Assembly: GCF_003130705.1 (NCBI RefSeq)
Contig: NZ_CP021354.1
Location: 4,712,001-4,776,000, forward strand
Length of the DNA stretch: 64,000 nt
Reading direction: 5' to 3'
Source of the DNA: Rhodococcus oxybenzonivorans
GTDB taxonomy: Bacteria; Actinomycetota; Actinomycetes; Mycobacteriales; Mycobacteriaceae
Within the stretch, counting starts at the first letter, position 1. Each line of letters begins with the position of its first letter. The notes under the pieces were generated by a model. It had not been told where the DNA came from, searched no databases, and saw nothing but the letters and a program-made list of their open reading frames with translations. Positions 1 to 8,707 of this stretch are shown here, piece after piece. The translations under genes were made by a program, and so were the position numbers.

Positions 1-2953
1 CCGCCGGGTCCGCCGAAGGATAGAGTCTGTCCAGCGTCTGGCAGATTCCCCGAATACTCGGCCGAAGATACAGTTCACGCATCGGCAGTACCGGTAGGCC
101 GAGTCGGCGCATCATGCTGTCGGCCTTGATGGCGCACAACGAGTTTCCACCGAGCTCGAACAGGTTGTCGTCGGCGCCGACGGGAACACCCAGGACGGAC
201 TCCCAGATGTCGGTGAGAGTGGAAGCCAGATCGTTCGTCGATGTCACCTCCGGTGCCCGCGTGGGCGGCGGCAGGAAAAGCCTATCGGGCACCGGAAGTC
301 GGGCAGTGTCCAATTTGCCGTTGATCGTGAGAGGAAGCGCGTCGACGATGGTGATCGTGCGCGGCAGCATGTACTCGGGCAGGAACGTGGCAGCGCGTTG
401 ACGTATCGACGCCGGTGTCCCGCCGCGCGAGACCACGTACGCATCGATGCCCGGTCCTGCCGGATCATCGTCGGCGTCCGTGGCCACCACTGCCGCAGCC
501 GTGACCTGAGGGTCGTCGAGCAGCACACCCCGCACCTCACCGAGTTCCACCCGAAATCCACGAATCTGCACCTGAGTATCCAGCCGGCCCAGGTGCTCGA
601 GAGTGCCGTCGCCGTGAAGGCGTCCCCGGTCGCCCGTGCGGTAGTGCTTTTCGCCGTTTCGCCAGCACACGAACCGTTGCTCGGTCAGCTCGGGCCGGTT
701 GAGGTACCCGAGCGCGACGCCCGCTCCACCGACATATATTTCACCGGTCACACCTGTGGGCACGGGACGGCCACGATTGTCGAGCAGGCGCACGGACCAC
801 CCCTGCAACGGCCTGCCCACCACCTTCGAATTCGACAACGCGTCCCGCCGCGTCACGGTGTGGGCGGTGACGTGCACGGTGGTCTCGGTGGTCCCGTACA
901 TGTTGACCAATCGGCATGTCGACTCCGGGTAGCGGTCCATCCACGACACGAGCATGCGCGTGTCGAGCGACTCCCCACCGAAGACGACCAACCGGAGGTG
1001 GTCCAAGCTCGGCAGTTCATGGTCGGCCACCATGAGTTGCCCGAAGGCGGAGGGGGTTTGGCTCAGCACACTCACGCCTTCCTCCTGGAGGAGGGTGTGG
1101 AATTCGACGGGCGAGCGGGATATCCAGTACGGCACGATGACCAACCGGGCGCCTGTGAGCAACGCACCCCAGATCTCCCATACCGAGAAGTCGAACGCCG
1201 AAGAATGGAACATCGACCAGGTGTCATCGGGCGCGAGAGCGAATTCTGTGTCGGTGGCGGCGAGGAGAGCGAGCACATTGCGGTGGGGAATGAGCACACC
1301 CTTGGGACGGCCCGTCGACCCGGATGTATAGATCACGTACGCCACAGCGGCGGCGTCGCCCACATCGGCCTCCGGCCCGGGTGAGCGGGCCCCGTCTGGG
1401 TAAGCAGCACTTGCCGCGGCCTCGAGATCCTGCGGGGAAACCGCGCGTATTCCGTCACCCCAGCTGATGTCCGGCCGGTCGGTGACGACCAGGCGAATCC
1501 CGGCGTCACCGGCGGTGTACTCGAGGCGGTCCGGTGGGTGCCGGAAGTCCATGGGCACGAACGCCGCACCCACCTGGAGAATCGCCAGCATCGTGACGAT
1601 GAGCTCGATGGATCGGTCCAGGCACACTCCGACACGATCACCGGGCGAGGCACCACATTCCCGGAGTCCGGCTGCGGCCCAGCGCGATTGCTCGTCCAAT
1701 TCGCCGTAGGTGAGTGTACGACGGCCCTGCACCAGCGCGACCGAGTACGGGCTCTCACGGGCCCGCTGCCGGAACACGGTATCGATCCGCTGCGACCGGT
1801 CCGGCACGCCGTTCGGTCCCGTTTCGGCCGCCGCGAGGCGATCCTCTTCCGACACGAACACGTCGTCATGCTCGGGGCCCGAACCTTCGACGCCGAGCCG
1901 GCGGAACATCTCGACCACGTGATGTGCGAATTGCCGTGCCGCCTGTTCGTCCACCACATACGGTTGCGCATGCACCTGCAGCGATGCGTCCCCCGACTTT
2001 CCGACGACCACGGCGAGAGTGAGCGGAAACGGTGGGGTCTGGCAGGGCAGCCATCGTCGCTCCGAGCCAGGGTATCCGCAGACGCCGCCCAGGACGCCGA
2101 CCGGAACACTGCCGGCGCTCTCCCGGGCAGGGTCCGAAGAGTCGGCACTGGGTTCGGTGTCGTCATCCGCCGCCATCGGTGGTTGCGAAACATGTTCAGG
2201 TGCAGAACCTTCGGCACAGTCGACCGACAACACACCGAATTCGTGCTGTCCTCCCAACACATCCACGGGTCTTTCGGGAACCGGCGACCACTGACCGACT
2301 CGCACCGTGTCGAGGTCTTCGTAGCGCCCCAGGACCCTCCCTGCCGCGAGTGCGACACGGGCTGCGACCTCACACTGTTGCCGACCCAGCGATACCTCGA
2401 CCAGCGCGGGGTGTGGACTCGGTTCCCGACCTGCCATCCAGGCGAACCGGGTGCGTCCCCCCGGGATCGTTGTCGGCGGTGGCAGCAGGGCACGCCCGTC
2501 GGGGCGCCGCCGCACAGGTTCCGCGGTGAGGGAGTCGGGATCGCGGTTGCCCAGAAGGACATCGACCGCCGTGCTCAGAGACGGTGGATCCAGATCCCGG
2601 CGATCCGCAGTGACGACGAGATCGGCCGCTCCGTCCGAGTATCGCAGCAGCACAGCCCGCATCACCGGCCCGTCGATACTCATCGGCCTGCGTAGTTCGG
2701 CATCGAGTTGTCGTCGTGCCAACGAGTCGGTGGAAGCAGCGTCGACGCGTTCGATCCACAGCCGCGGATGCGGCACTTCGTTGCCCCACCACCGGTTACT
2801 CGCGGCCGCGAGAGTGCGTGCGAGAGTATCGCCGTTCCACGGCTCTCGATCCGGGCCTTCGTCGGCCGAGGAGCCCAGGGGAATACGCACCGACAGTGCA
2901 AGGCCGTACGCCGTGCGCGCCAGCCCAGCCCGACCCCAATGGGATTGGTGCAT
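1..2953 (-). CDS. Non-ribosomal peptide synthetase, N-terminal part (runs off left edge)
   Basis: The reading frame opens at ATG 2953 and is still open at base 1, giving at least 984 residues. Residues ~1-400 resemble a condensation domain, but the HHxxxDG position reads TADRRDL (115-121), so the catalytic histidine is missing. Residues ~400-830 are an adenylation domain: LTYGELD near 414, YTSGSTGRPKG near 543, the NMYGTTETT core near 685, and a C-terminal NGK lysine. A carrier domain follows with LGGNSL and phosphopantetheine Ser938. By alignment to PheA positions the specificity residues read D-F-W-S-V-G-M-V-H-K, closest to threonine-type codes (inference). An in-frame stop lies just upstream of the chosen ATG. 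It is the last visible gene of a leftward operon with a thioesterase and an SDR. The product is unknown. Confidence 0.85.
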   Translation of the reverse strand, partial: MHQSHWGRAGLARTAYGLALSVRIPLGSSADEGPDREPWNGDTLARTLAAASNRWWGNEVPHPRLWIERVDAASTDSLARRQLDAELRRPMSIDGPVMRAVLLRYSDGAADLVVTADRRDLDPPSLSTAVDVLLGNRDPDSLTAEPVRRRPDGRALLPPPTTIPGGRTRFAWMAGREPSPHPALVEVSLGRQQCEVAARVALAAGRVLGRYEDLDTVRVGQWSPVPERPVDVLGGQHEFGVLSVDCAEGSAPEHVSQPPMAADDDTEPSADSSDPARESAGSVPVGVLGGVCGYPGSERRWLPCQTPPFPLTLAVVVGKSGDASLQVHAQPYVVDEQAARQFAHHVVEMFRRLGVEGSGPEHDDVFVSEEDRLAAAETGPNGVPDRSQRIDTVFRQRARESPYSVALVQGRRTLTYGELDEQSRWAAAGLRECGASPGDRVGVCLDRSIELIVTMLAILQVGAAFVPMDFRHPPDRLEYTAGDAGIRLVVTDRPDISWGDGIRAVSPQDLEAAASAAYPDGARSPGPEADVGDAAAVAYVIYTSGSTGRPKGVLIPHRNVLALLAATDTEFALAPDDTWSMFHSSAFDFSVWEIWGALLTGARLVIVPYWISRSPVEFHTLLQEEGVSVLSQTPSAFGQLMVADHELPSLDHLRLVVFGGESLDTRMLVSWMDRYPESTCRLVNMYGTTETTVHVTAHTVTRRDALSNSKVVGRPLQGWSVRLLDNRGRPVPTGVTGEIYVGGAGVALGYLNRPELTEQRFVCWRNGEKHYRTGDRGRLHGDGTLEHLGRLDTQVQIRGFRVELGEVRGVLLDDPQVTAAAVVATDADDDPAGPGIDAYVVSRGGTPASIRQRAATFLPEYMLPRTITIVDALPLTINGKLDTARLPVPDRLFLPPPTRAPEVTSTNDLASTLTDIWESVLGVPVGADDNLFELGGNSLCAIKADSMMRRLGLPVLPMRELYLRPSIRGICQTLDRLYPSADPA

Positions 2954-3037
2954 GGGTCGATTCTACCGAAGAAACGTTCCGAGGCGCCTGCCGAGAAGCG
3001 CCCGGGCGCACCGCGGACCTGCCAGTGGATGGTCGTG

Positions 3038-3868
3038 TCACCGCGCCGAGAAGCCGCCGTCGACCGTGACGACCGATCCGGTGACCCGCCGTGATTCGTC
3101 GGACGCGAGCCACCGGGCAGCCGCAGCAACATCCTCCGGATCGATGAGTGCATTATTCGGCTGGGACTGCACGAACACGGACTCGTGCTCCTCCACTCGA
3201 ATGCCGAGTGATCGAGCGATCTCGGCCAGCATCCGGCCTTCGAAGGCGGGACTGTCGCGGACCGATCCAGGGCACAGCGCATTCACGCGGACACCACTGG
3301 GCGCATAGTCCAAGGCGGCGGCCTTGGTCAGGCCGACCAATCCGTGTTTGGCGGCAACGTAACCGGCGAAGCGTCTGTACCCGACGATGCCCGCGGTGGA
3401 ACTGATGTTGATGATGCTGCCGCTGCGTTGCGCCACCATGATCCGGCCCGTGGCGGCTATCGCCCGCCACGCCCCCGAGAGGTCGACGTCGATCATCAAT
3501 TGCCATTCGTCCTCGTCGATCTCGTGGACGAGCGTTCCCGACGGTGCCGCGATTCCCGCATTGTTGACCAATATGTCGACGTGGCCGAAACGTTCGTGTG
3601 CCGCGTCGACGGCAGCGTCGATCTCGCTGCGCACCCGCACGTCCACCGCGCGCGTCAGCACCGCAACTCCGTGTCCGCGGCACAGGTCGGCGGTGTACTC
3701 GAGCTGGCTCGTCGAGCCCAGTGGGTAGGGAACACCCGGAATGTCCCCGCACACGTCGAGCAGCATTACGTCTGCCCCGCCCGCAGCGAAGTCGATCGCA
3801 CAGGCACGTCCGATGCCCCGCGCGGCACCGGTGACGACGGCGGTCTTGCCTTCCAGAGAGGGGCTCAT
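3038..3868 (-). CDS. SDR family oxidoreductase of the NRPS operon
   Basis: A 276-aa classical short-chain dehydrogenase. It has the Rossmann motif TGAARGIG near residues 14-21, NNAG after the fourth strand, a catalytic serine in ISS and the YxxxK pair in YVAAK. The ATG overlaps the thioesterase stop by 4 bp (ATGA), so the two are probably translationally coupled. Residues about 40-60 carry an inserted VPYPL-x(5)-L-x(3)-T segment like that of mycofactocin-associated SDRs, which hold NAD tightly. That family link is inference. In this operon it probably oxidises or reduces a precursor or the released peptide. A DHB dehydrogenase (EntA-like) role is possible, but no isochorismate genes are visible. 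Confidence 0.85.
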   Translation of the reverse strand: MSPSLEGKTAVVTGAARGIGRACAIDFAAGGADVMLLDVCGDIPGVPYPLGSTSQLEYTADLCRGHGVAVLTRAVDVRVRSEIDAAVDAAHERFGHVDILVNNAGIAAPSGTLVHEIDEDEWQLMIDVDLSGAWRAIAATGRIMVAQRSGSIINISSTAGIVGYRRFAGYVAAKHGLVGLTKAAALDYAPSGVRVNALCPGSVRDSPAFEGRMLAEIARSLGIRVEEHESVFVQSQPNNALIDPEDVAAAARWLASDESRRVTGSVVTVDGGFSAR

Positions 3869-4578
3869 CGCGGTTCGGTGACCGAGAGGCGGGACGCGAC
3901 GAGTCGTAGGAGGGCATGCGGATGGTCGGTGAGGTACATGTGACCACCGTCGAGTTCCACGACCGTGCTCTCGCCGGTGGTGACCTCTTTCCACTGCGCT
4001 GCCTGTTCGGCGCTGACGAGATGATCCTCGCGTCCACGAAGCGCGGTGACCGGGATGTCCAGCAGCGGATGCGGCGGCGGCCGGTAGTTCTCGTGCATCT
4101 CGACGTCGGCGCGGAGGACCGGAAGGAGAAGTTCCCGCAGTTCGGGATTCTCCAACGCCGGGTGCGAGTAACCGGCGAGTTCGTGCACCTGCGCGAGGAA
4201 ACCCTCGTCATCCAGCAGTGACGCACGTATTTCCCGGACCGTCGCCGGACCGGGCGCCCCGCTCACGAACAGATGGGTGAGCGGCACACCGCCTTGACCG
4301 GCGAGTCGATGGGCGAGCTCATAGGCAAGGACCGCGCCCAGGCTGTGGCCGAAGATCGCGACCCGGTCCGCACCTTGCCCGATCGGCAGCACCCGAGGCA
4401 GCAGGTCGTCGACGGCCTCCGCGACCTCGGTGAGAGGAGGGTCCACGAACCGCTCCTCGCGCCCGGGCAATTGCAGCGGCGCGACTTCCAGTCCTCGCGG
4501 AGCGAAACTCCGCCACCCTCGGAAGAACGATGCACCGGAACCGGCATACGGCAGGCATACGAGCACGGTCTCACTCAT
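3865..4578 (-). CDS. Type II thioesterase (alpha/beta hydrolase)
   Basis: 237 residues, the usual size of stand-alone editing thioesterases of the GrsT/RifR family. It has the N-terminal CLPYAGSGASFFRGW motif, the nucleophile elbow GHSLG with Ser79, an acidic residue in GREDH and the catalytic His in DGGHMYL. Such enzymes clear misprimed acyl groups from NRPS carrier domains. The start ATG is preceded by GGAG at a good distance. A longer in-frame extension upstream to 5202 is rejected because it runs antisense through cstA. It is the first gene of the operon TE-SDR-NRPS, and its stop overlaps the SDR start. Confidence 0.92.
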   Translation of the reverse strand: MSETVLVCLPYAGSGASFFRGWRSFAPRGLEVAPLQLPGREERFVDPPLTEVAEAVDDLLPRVLPIGQGADRVAIFGHSLGAVLAYELAHRLAGQGGVPLTHLFVSGAPGPATVREIRASLLDDEGFLAQVHELAGYSHPALENPELRELLLPVLRADVEMHENYRPPPHPLLDIPVTALRGREDHLVSAEQAAQWKEVTTGESTVVELDGGHMYLTDHPHALLRLVASRLSVTEPR

Positions 4579-4839
4579 CGCGCGTCTCCGTTCCACGAAG
4601 CTCCTCGGGTCCGGCAGTTCCGTCGCTCCGCCGCGCGGATGCGGGCGAGCCGTCGAAGTGCCGGGCTCTTCCTTCAGCCTGCCCGGGTTCGCGCCCAGAT
4701 AAACGGGCGACATTTCCCGGGTCGGCTCACACTGGCAATGTGGGGGCAATAGGGTGACGGAGGCCATAACACCGGAAGCCGTGCCCACACCGTTCCCCTG
4801 CCACACAATGACGGCGGGAACGCTGGAAAGGAGATCGAG

Positions 4840-7143
4840 ATGGCTCTGAAAGCCGCCCCCGAACCCGAGGTCGAATATCTGAGGACGGACCCTGATCTGC
4901 CACCGGTGGGGGTCGTGGACCGCACCCCGATTTCCCCGACGGCACGGATCGTCTTCATCGTCCTGGGCATTCTCGGCGGCATCGCGTGGGCGATGATTGC
5001 GTTCGTCCGCGGCGAGAACATCAGTGCCGTGTGGTTCGTGGTCGCTGCCGTCTGCACCTACCTCATCGCCTACCGTTTCTATGCGCGGCTGATCGAGAGC
5101 AGGATCGTCAAACCCCGTGACGATCTGGCGACACCGGCCGAGATTCTGGAGAACGGCAAGGATTACATGCCGACGGATCGGCGGGTGCTCTTCGGGCACC
5201 ACTTCGCCGCCATCGCCGGTGCGGGACCACTCGTCGGCCCAGTACTCGCCGCGCAGATGGGCTACCTACCCGGCACCCTCTGGATCATCATCGGTGTCGT
5301 CTTCGCCGGTGCCGTGCAGGACTTCCTGGTCCTGTGGATTTCGACGAAACGGCGCGGGCGCAGCCTCGGGCAGATGGCACGGGACGAACTCGGACTGGTC
5401 GGTGGTGTCGCCGCCATGATCGGCGTGTTCGTCATCATGATCATTCTCATCGCCGTCCTGGCCCTGGTGGTCGTCAACGCGCTCGCCGAAAGCCCCTGGG
5501 GTGTCTTCTCCATCGCGATGACGATCCCGATCGCCCTCTTCATGGGCGTCTACCTGCGATACCTTCGACCCGGCAAGGTGGCGGAGGTATCTCTCATCGG
5601 CGTGGTCCTCCTACTCGCCGCCATCGTCGCCGGCGGCTGGGTCGCCGACACCTCCTGGGGCGCCGACTGGTTCACACTGTCCAAGGTCACCATCGCGTGG
5701 CTGATGATCGCCTACGGATTCGCGGCGTCGGTCCTGCCCGTGTGGCTTCTACTCGCACCGCGCGACTACCTGTCGACGTTCATGAAGATCGGCACGATCG
5801 TTCTTCTGGCAGTCGGAATCCTCGTCGCCCGGCCCACCATCAAGATGCCGGACGTCACCACGTTCGCGATCCAGGGAAACGGCCCCGCGTTCGCCGGATC
5901 GCTCTTCCCGTTCCTGTTCATCACCATCGCGTGCGGCGCGCTGTCCGGCTTCCATGCGCTCATCGCGTCCGGCACCACCCCCAAGTTGCTGGAGAAGGAG
6001 AAGCAGACCCGCCTCATCGGCTACGGCGGCATGCTCACCGAGTCGTTCGTCGCGATCATGGCGCTCGTCACCGCCTGCATCATCGATCAGCACCTGTACT
6101 TCGCCCTCAACGCCCCGTCCACCCTGACCGGTGGAACTCCGGAGACCGCAGCCGATTACGTGAACGGGCTCGGACTGACCAGTCCCGACATCTCCCCCGG
6201 CACCCTGTCGGAAGCCGCCGAGAACGTCGGTGAGGAATCGATCATCTCGCGCACCGGCGGTGCACCCACACTCGCCTTCGGCATGTCGGAGGTGCTCAGC
6301 CAATTCCTCGGGGGTACTGCGCTCAAATCGTTCTGGTACCACTTCGCGATCATGTTCGAAGCGTTGTTCATTCTCACCACGGTGGACGCCGGTACTCGTG
6401 TCGCCCGCTTCATGCTCTCCGATTCCCTCGGCAACTTCGGTGGACCGGCCCGCAAGTTCAAAGATCCATCGTGGCGCGTCGGCGCCTGGGTGTGCTCGCT
6501 GGCCGTCGTCGGACTCTGGGGTGCCATCCTGCTCATGGGAGTCACCGACCCACTCGGCGGCATCAACACACTCTTCCCGCTGTTCGGAATCGCCAACCAG
6601 CTCCTCGCTGCCATCGCCCTGACCGTCGTCCTCGCCGTCGTCATGAAGAAGGGCCTCTTCAAGTGGGCGTGGATTCCCGGGGTGCCGCTCGTCTGGGACC
6701 TGATCGTCACGATGACGGCGTCGTGGCAGAAGATCTTCTCGGGCAACACCTCCATCGGCTACTGGTCCCAGCACGCCGCTTTCAAGGACGCCAAGGAAGC
6801 CGGGAAGACGAGCTTCGGTTCGGCGAAGACACCGGACGCCATCGACGCGGTCATCCGCAACACCTTCATCCAGGGAACACTGTCCATCGTCTTCGCCGGA
6901 CTGGTCCTGGTCGTGGTGGCTGCCGGACTACTCGTGTGCATCAAGGCGTTCCGGGCGGGCGGTCTGCCCACCACCGAGTCGCCCGAGCAGCAGTCCAAGA
7001 TCTTCGCACCCGCCGGTTTCGTGCCCACCACCGCGGAGAAGGGGCTAGAGAAGGAATGGAACGACCTGATCGCCGAGGGCGTCGTGCGCGCGCCCGGTGC
7101 GGCCCACGCGGTCACCGGAAAGGTGCATCACCATGGCGAATAG
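4840..7143 (+). CDS. cstA: Carbon starvation protein CstA family, pyruvate/peptide permease
   Basis: A 767-aa polytopic membrane protein of the CstA family, somewhat longer than Escherichia coli CstA (about 700). The N-terminal ~35 residues are soluble and acidic. The conserved stretch around residues 117-145 has FGHHFAAIAGAGP and AQMGYLPG, and about 16-18 hydrophobic segments follow. Family members import pyruvate, and older work linked them to peptide use in starvation. GGAAAGGAGAT gives a strong ribosome site before ATG 4840. The downstream YbdD-type gene overlaps its end by 11 bp, the standard cstA-ybdD pairing. It is divergent from the NRPS operon; the 261-bp gap should hold both promoters. 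Confidence 0.95.
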   Translation: MALKAAPEPEVEYLRTDPDLPPVGVVDRTPISPTARIVFIVLGILGGIAWAMIAFVRGENISAVWFVVAAVCTYLIAYRFYARLIESRIVKPRDDLATPAEILENGKDYMPTDRRVLFGHHFAAIAGAGPLVGPVLAAQMGYLPGTLWIIIGVVFAGAVQDFLVLWISTKRRGRSLGQMARDELGLVGGVAAMIGVFVIMIILIAVLALVVVNALAESPWGVFSIAMTIPIALFMGVYLRYLRPGKVAEVSLIGVVLLLAAIVAGGWVADTSWGADWFTLSKVTIAWLMIAYGFAASVLPVWLLLAPRDYLSTFMKIGTIVLLAVGILVARPTIKMPDVTTFAIQGNGPAFAGSLFPFLFITIACGALSGFHALIASGTTPKLLEKEKQTRLIGYGGMLTESFVAIMALVTACIIDQHLYFALNAPSTLTGGTPETAADYVNGLGLTSPDISPGTLSEAAENVGEESIISRTGGAPTLAFGMSEVLSQFLGGTALKSFWYHFAIMFEALFILTTVDAGTRVARFMLSDSLGNFGGPARKFKDPSWRVGAWVCSLAVVGLWGAILLMGVTDPLGGINTLFPLFGIANQLLAAIALTVVLAVVMKKGLFKWAWIPGVPLVWDLIVTMTASWQKIFSGNTSIGYWSQHAAFKDAKEAGKTSFGSAKTPDAIDAVIRNTFIQGTLSIVFAGLVLVVVAAGLLVCIKAFRAGGLPTTESPEQQSKIFAPAGFVPTTAEKGLEKEWNDLIAEGVVRAPGAAHAVTGKVHHHGE

Positions 7144-7327
7144 GGTTGTCGGAGCTCTCCGGACGGCCTGGTGGTGGACGGGCTCGCTGATGGGTGATCA
7201 CGACTATTCCCGGTATGTCGACCACCTCCGCCGATGTCATCCCGGTGCAGCCGTTCCGAGCGAACGCGAGTACTGGCGCGCCCGGTACGCCGACGCCGAC
7301 GCGAATCCGGGTGCCCGCTGCTGCTGA
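7133..7327 (+). CDS. YbdD/YjiX family small protein (CstA partner)
   Basis: A 64-aa protein starting at ATG 7133 inside the end of cstA (11-bp overlap), which indicates translational coupling. Family hallmarks are visible: WWWTGSLMGDHDYSRYV, then HLRRCHP and the C-terminal EREYWRARY. YbdD/YjiX proteins (DUF466) always accompany CstA/BtsT-type pyruvate permeases and are needed for uptake by some of them. A longer frame from 7097 starts inside cstA without a ribosome site and is not preferred. The C-terminus ends in two cysteines. Confidence 0.9.
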   Translation: MANRVVGALRTAWWWTGSLMGDHDYSRYVDHLRRCHPGAAVPSEREYWRARYADADANPGARCC

Positions 7328-7458
7328 CCGCACACGGCGACGCTGTCAGTACGATCGGCTGGACGGACAGTCGGCACACGCGGTCAGTGCCGTCACCGGT
7401 CCGCCCTCGCGGCCCGGGGCGATACGGCGGATGTCTGTGAGACGAGGGAGGACCAACT

Positions 7459-8700
7459 GTGGCGGAGCAAGAAGCCCCGGCAGCGCCCGGGCAGGAGATC
7501 ACCAAACCCGATCGCGGGCATCTCATCGGGCTCGGCGGAATGTGGTTGGCCAAGTGGTCGCTCGTTCTCGTTGCGATCGCGCTGGGAGCGTTGCTGTTCG
7601 GGTGGATCATCGAGAAGCTCTGGGTGATCGTCCTCCCCGTGCTCCTCGCGATCGTCGTGTGCACCGTGCTGTGGCCGCCGACGCGGGCAATGACCAAACG
7701 AGGCATTCCCCCGGCGGCCGCCGCCGCGACCACACTCGTCCTGTTCATCGCGGTGCTCGCGGGCATCATCGCGGGCATCGTGCCCTCGGTGGTCAGTCAG
7801 GCTCCTGAGCTGGCCAACAAGGCCACCGAGGGCATCAACCAGGTGCAGGACTGGTTGCAGGGTCCGCCGATCAACCTCAAGGACGACCAAATCGAGGAGG
7901 GAATCCACACCATCATCGCGAAGGTCCAGGAAAGTGGAACGGTCATCGCGTCCGGCGTCTTCACCGGCGTCAGCACCGCTAGCTCACTGCTCCTCACCCT
8001 CGGCCTCGTACTGGTTCTGTCGTTCTTCTTCATCAAGGACGGACCACGCTTCATCCCCTGGCTCCACTCGGTGAGCGGCGGCCGCGCCGGCCGACACCTC
8101 GAAGTCGTGCTCGGCCGGATGTGGGACACGCTCGGCGGATTCATCCGAACGCAGGCGCTGGTGAGCCTCATCGACGCAGTGTTCATCGGCGCCGGACTGC
8201 TCATCCTCGGGGTGCCCCTCGCGCCGGTCCTCGCGATCCTGACCTTCATCGGTGGCTTCATCCCGATCGTCGGCGCCTTCGTCGCCGGGGCCCTCGCCGT
8301 CCTCGTCGCCTTGGTGGCCAACGGGCTCACCACCGCGGTGATCGTGCTGATCATCATCCTGGTGGTCCAGCAGATCGAGGGCAACGTGCTCCAACCGGTC
8401 CTGCAGAGCAAGAGCATGAAGCTGCACGCGGTCGTGGTGCTGCTCGCCGTGACCGCGGGCGCGTCGGTATTCGGCATCGTCGGCGCCTTCCTCGCGGTGC
8501 CTACCGCCGCCGTGGCCGCCGTCGTGGTGCGCTACATCGGCGAACAGATCGACGAGAAGAGTGCCGAGGCCAACATCCCCGACGACGTCGCCGCCGACGA
8601 GGACATCGACGATGCCGAGCGGGAGGGCGTGACGATCGACCAGGCTGCCGTGGCTCCGAAAGGTATCGCTCCCAAAGCGATCACACCGCAGGCCGAGTGA
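7459..8700 (+). CDS. AI-2E family transporter
   Basis: A 413-aa integral membrane protein with the PerM/TqsA-type (AI-2 exporter superfamily) layout. A pair of helices lies at residues ~35-80, another near 95-110, a soluble loop carries the motif FFIKDGPR, and several C-terminal helices include the signature GFIPIVGAF and QQIEGN. The last ~55 residues are charged and acidic. Start GTG 7459 is preceded by GGGAGGA. Members export small molecules or act in ion/osmotic homeostasis, and the substrate cannot be told from sequence. It stands alone; the convergent sbcC ends 7 bp away. Confidence 0.9.
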   Translation: MAEQEAPAAPGQEITKPDRGHLIGLGGMWLAKWSLVLVAIALGALLFGWIIEKLWVIVLPVLLAIVVCTVLWPPTRAMTKRGIPPAAAAATTLVLFIAVLAGIIAGIVPSVVSQAPELANKATEGINQVQDWLQGPPINLKDDQIEEGIHTIIAKVQESGTVIASGVFTGVSTASSLLLTLGLVLVLSFFFIKDGPRFIPWLHSVSGGRAGRHLEVVLGRMWDTLGGFIRTQALVSLIDAVFIGAGLLILGVPLAPVLAILTFIGGFIPIVGAFVAGALAVLVALVANGLTTAVIVLIIILVVQQIEGNVLQPVLQSKSMKLHAVVVLLAVTAGASVFGIVGAFLAVPTAAVAAVVVRYIGEQIDEKSAEANIPDDVAADEDIDDAEREGVTIDQAAVAPKGIAPKAITPQAE

Positions 8701-8707
8701 TCGCCGC

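Noticed and set aside
3865..3868. Frameshift between thioesterase and SDR
   Set aside because: It is a normal ATGA stop-start overlap of two complete proteins.
4579..5202. Upstream extension of the thioesterase frame
   Set aside because: Runs antisense through cstA; thioesterase family N-terminus begins at MSETVLVCLPYAG with a ribosome site.
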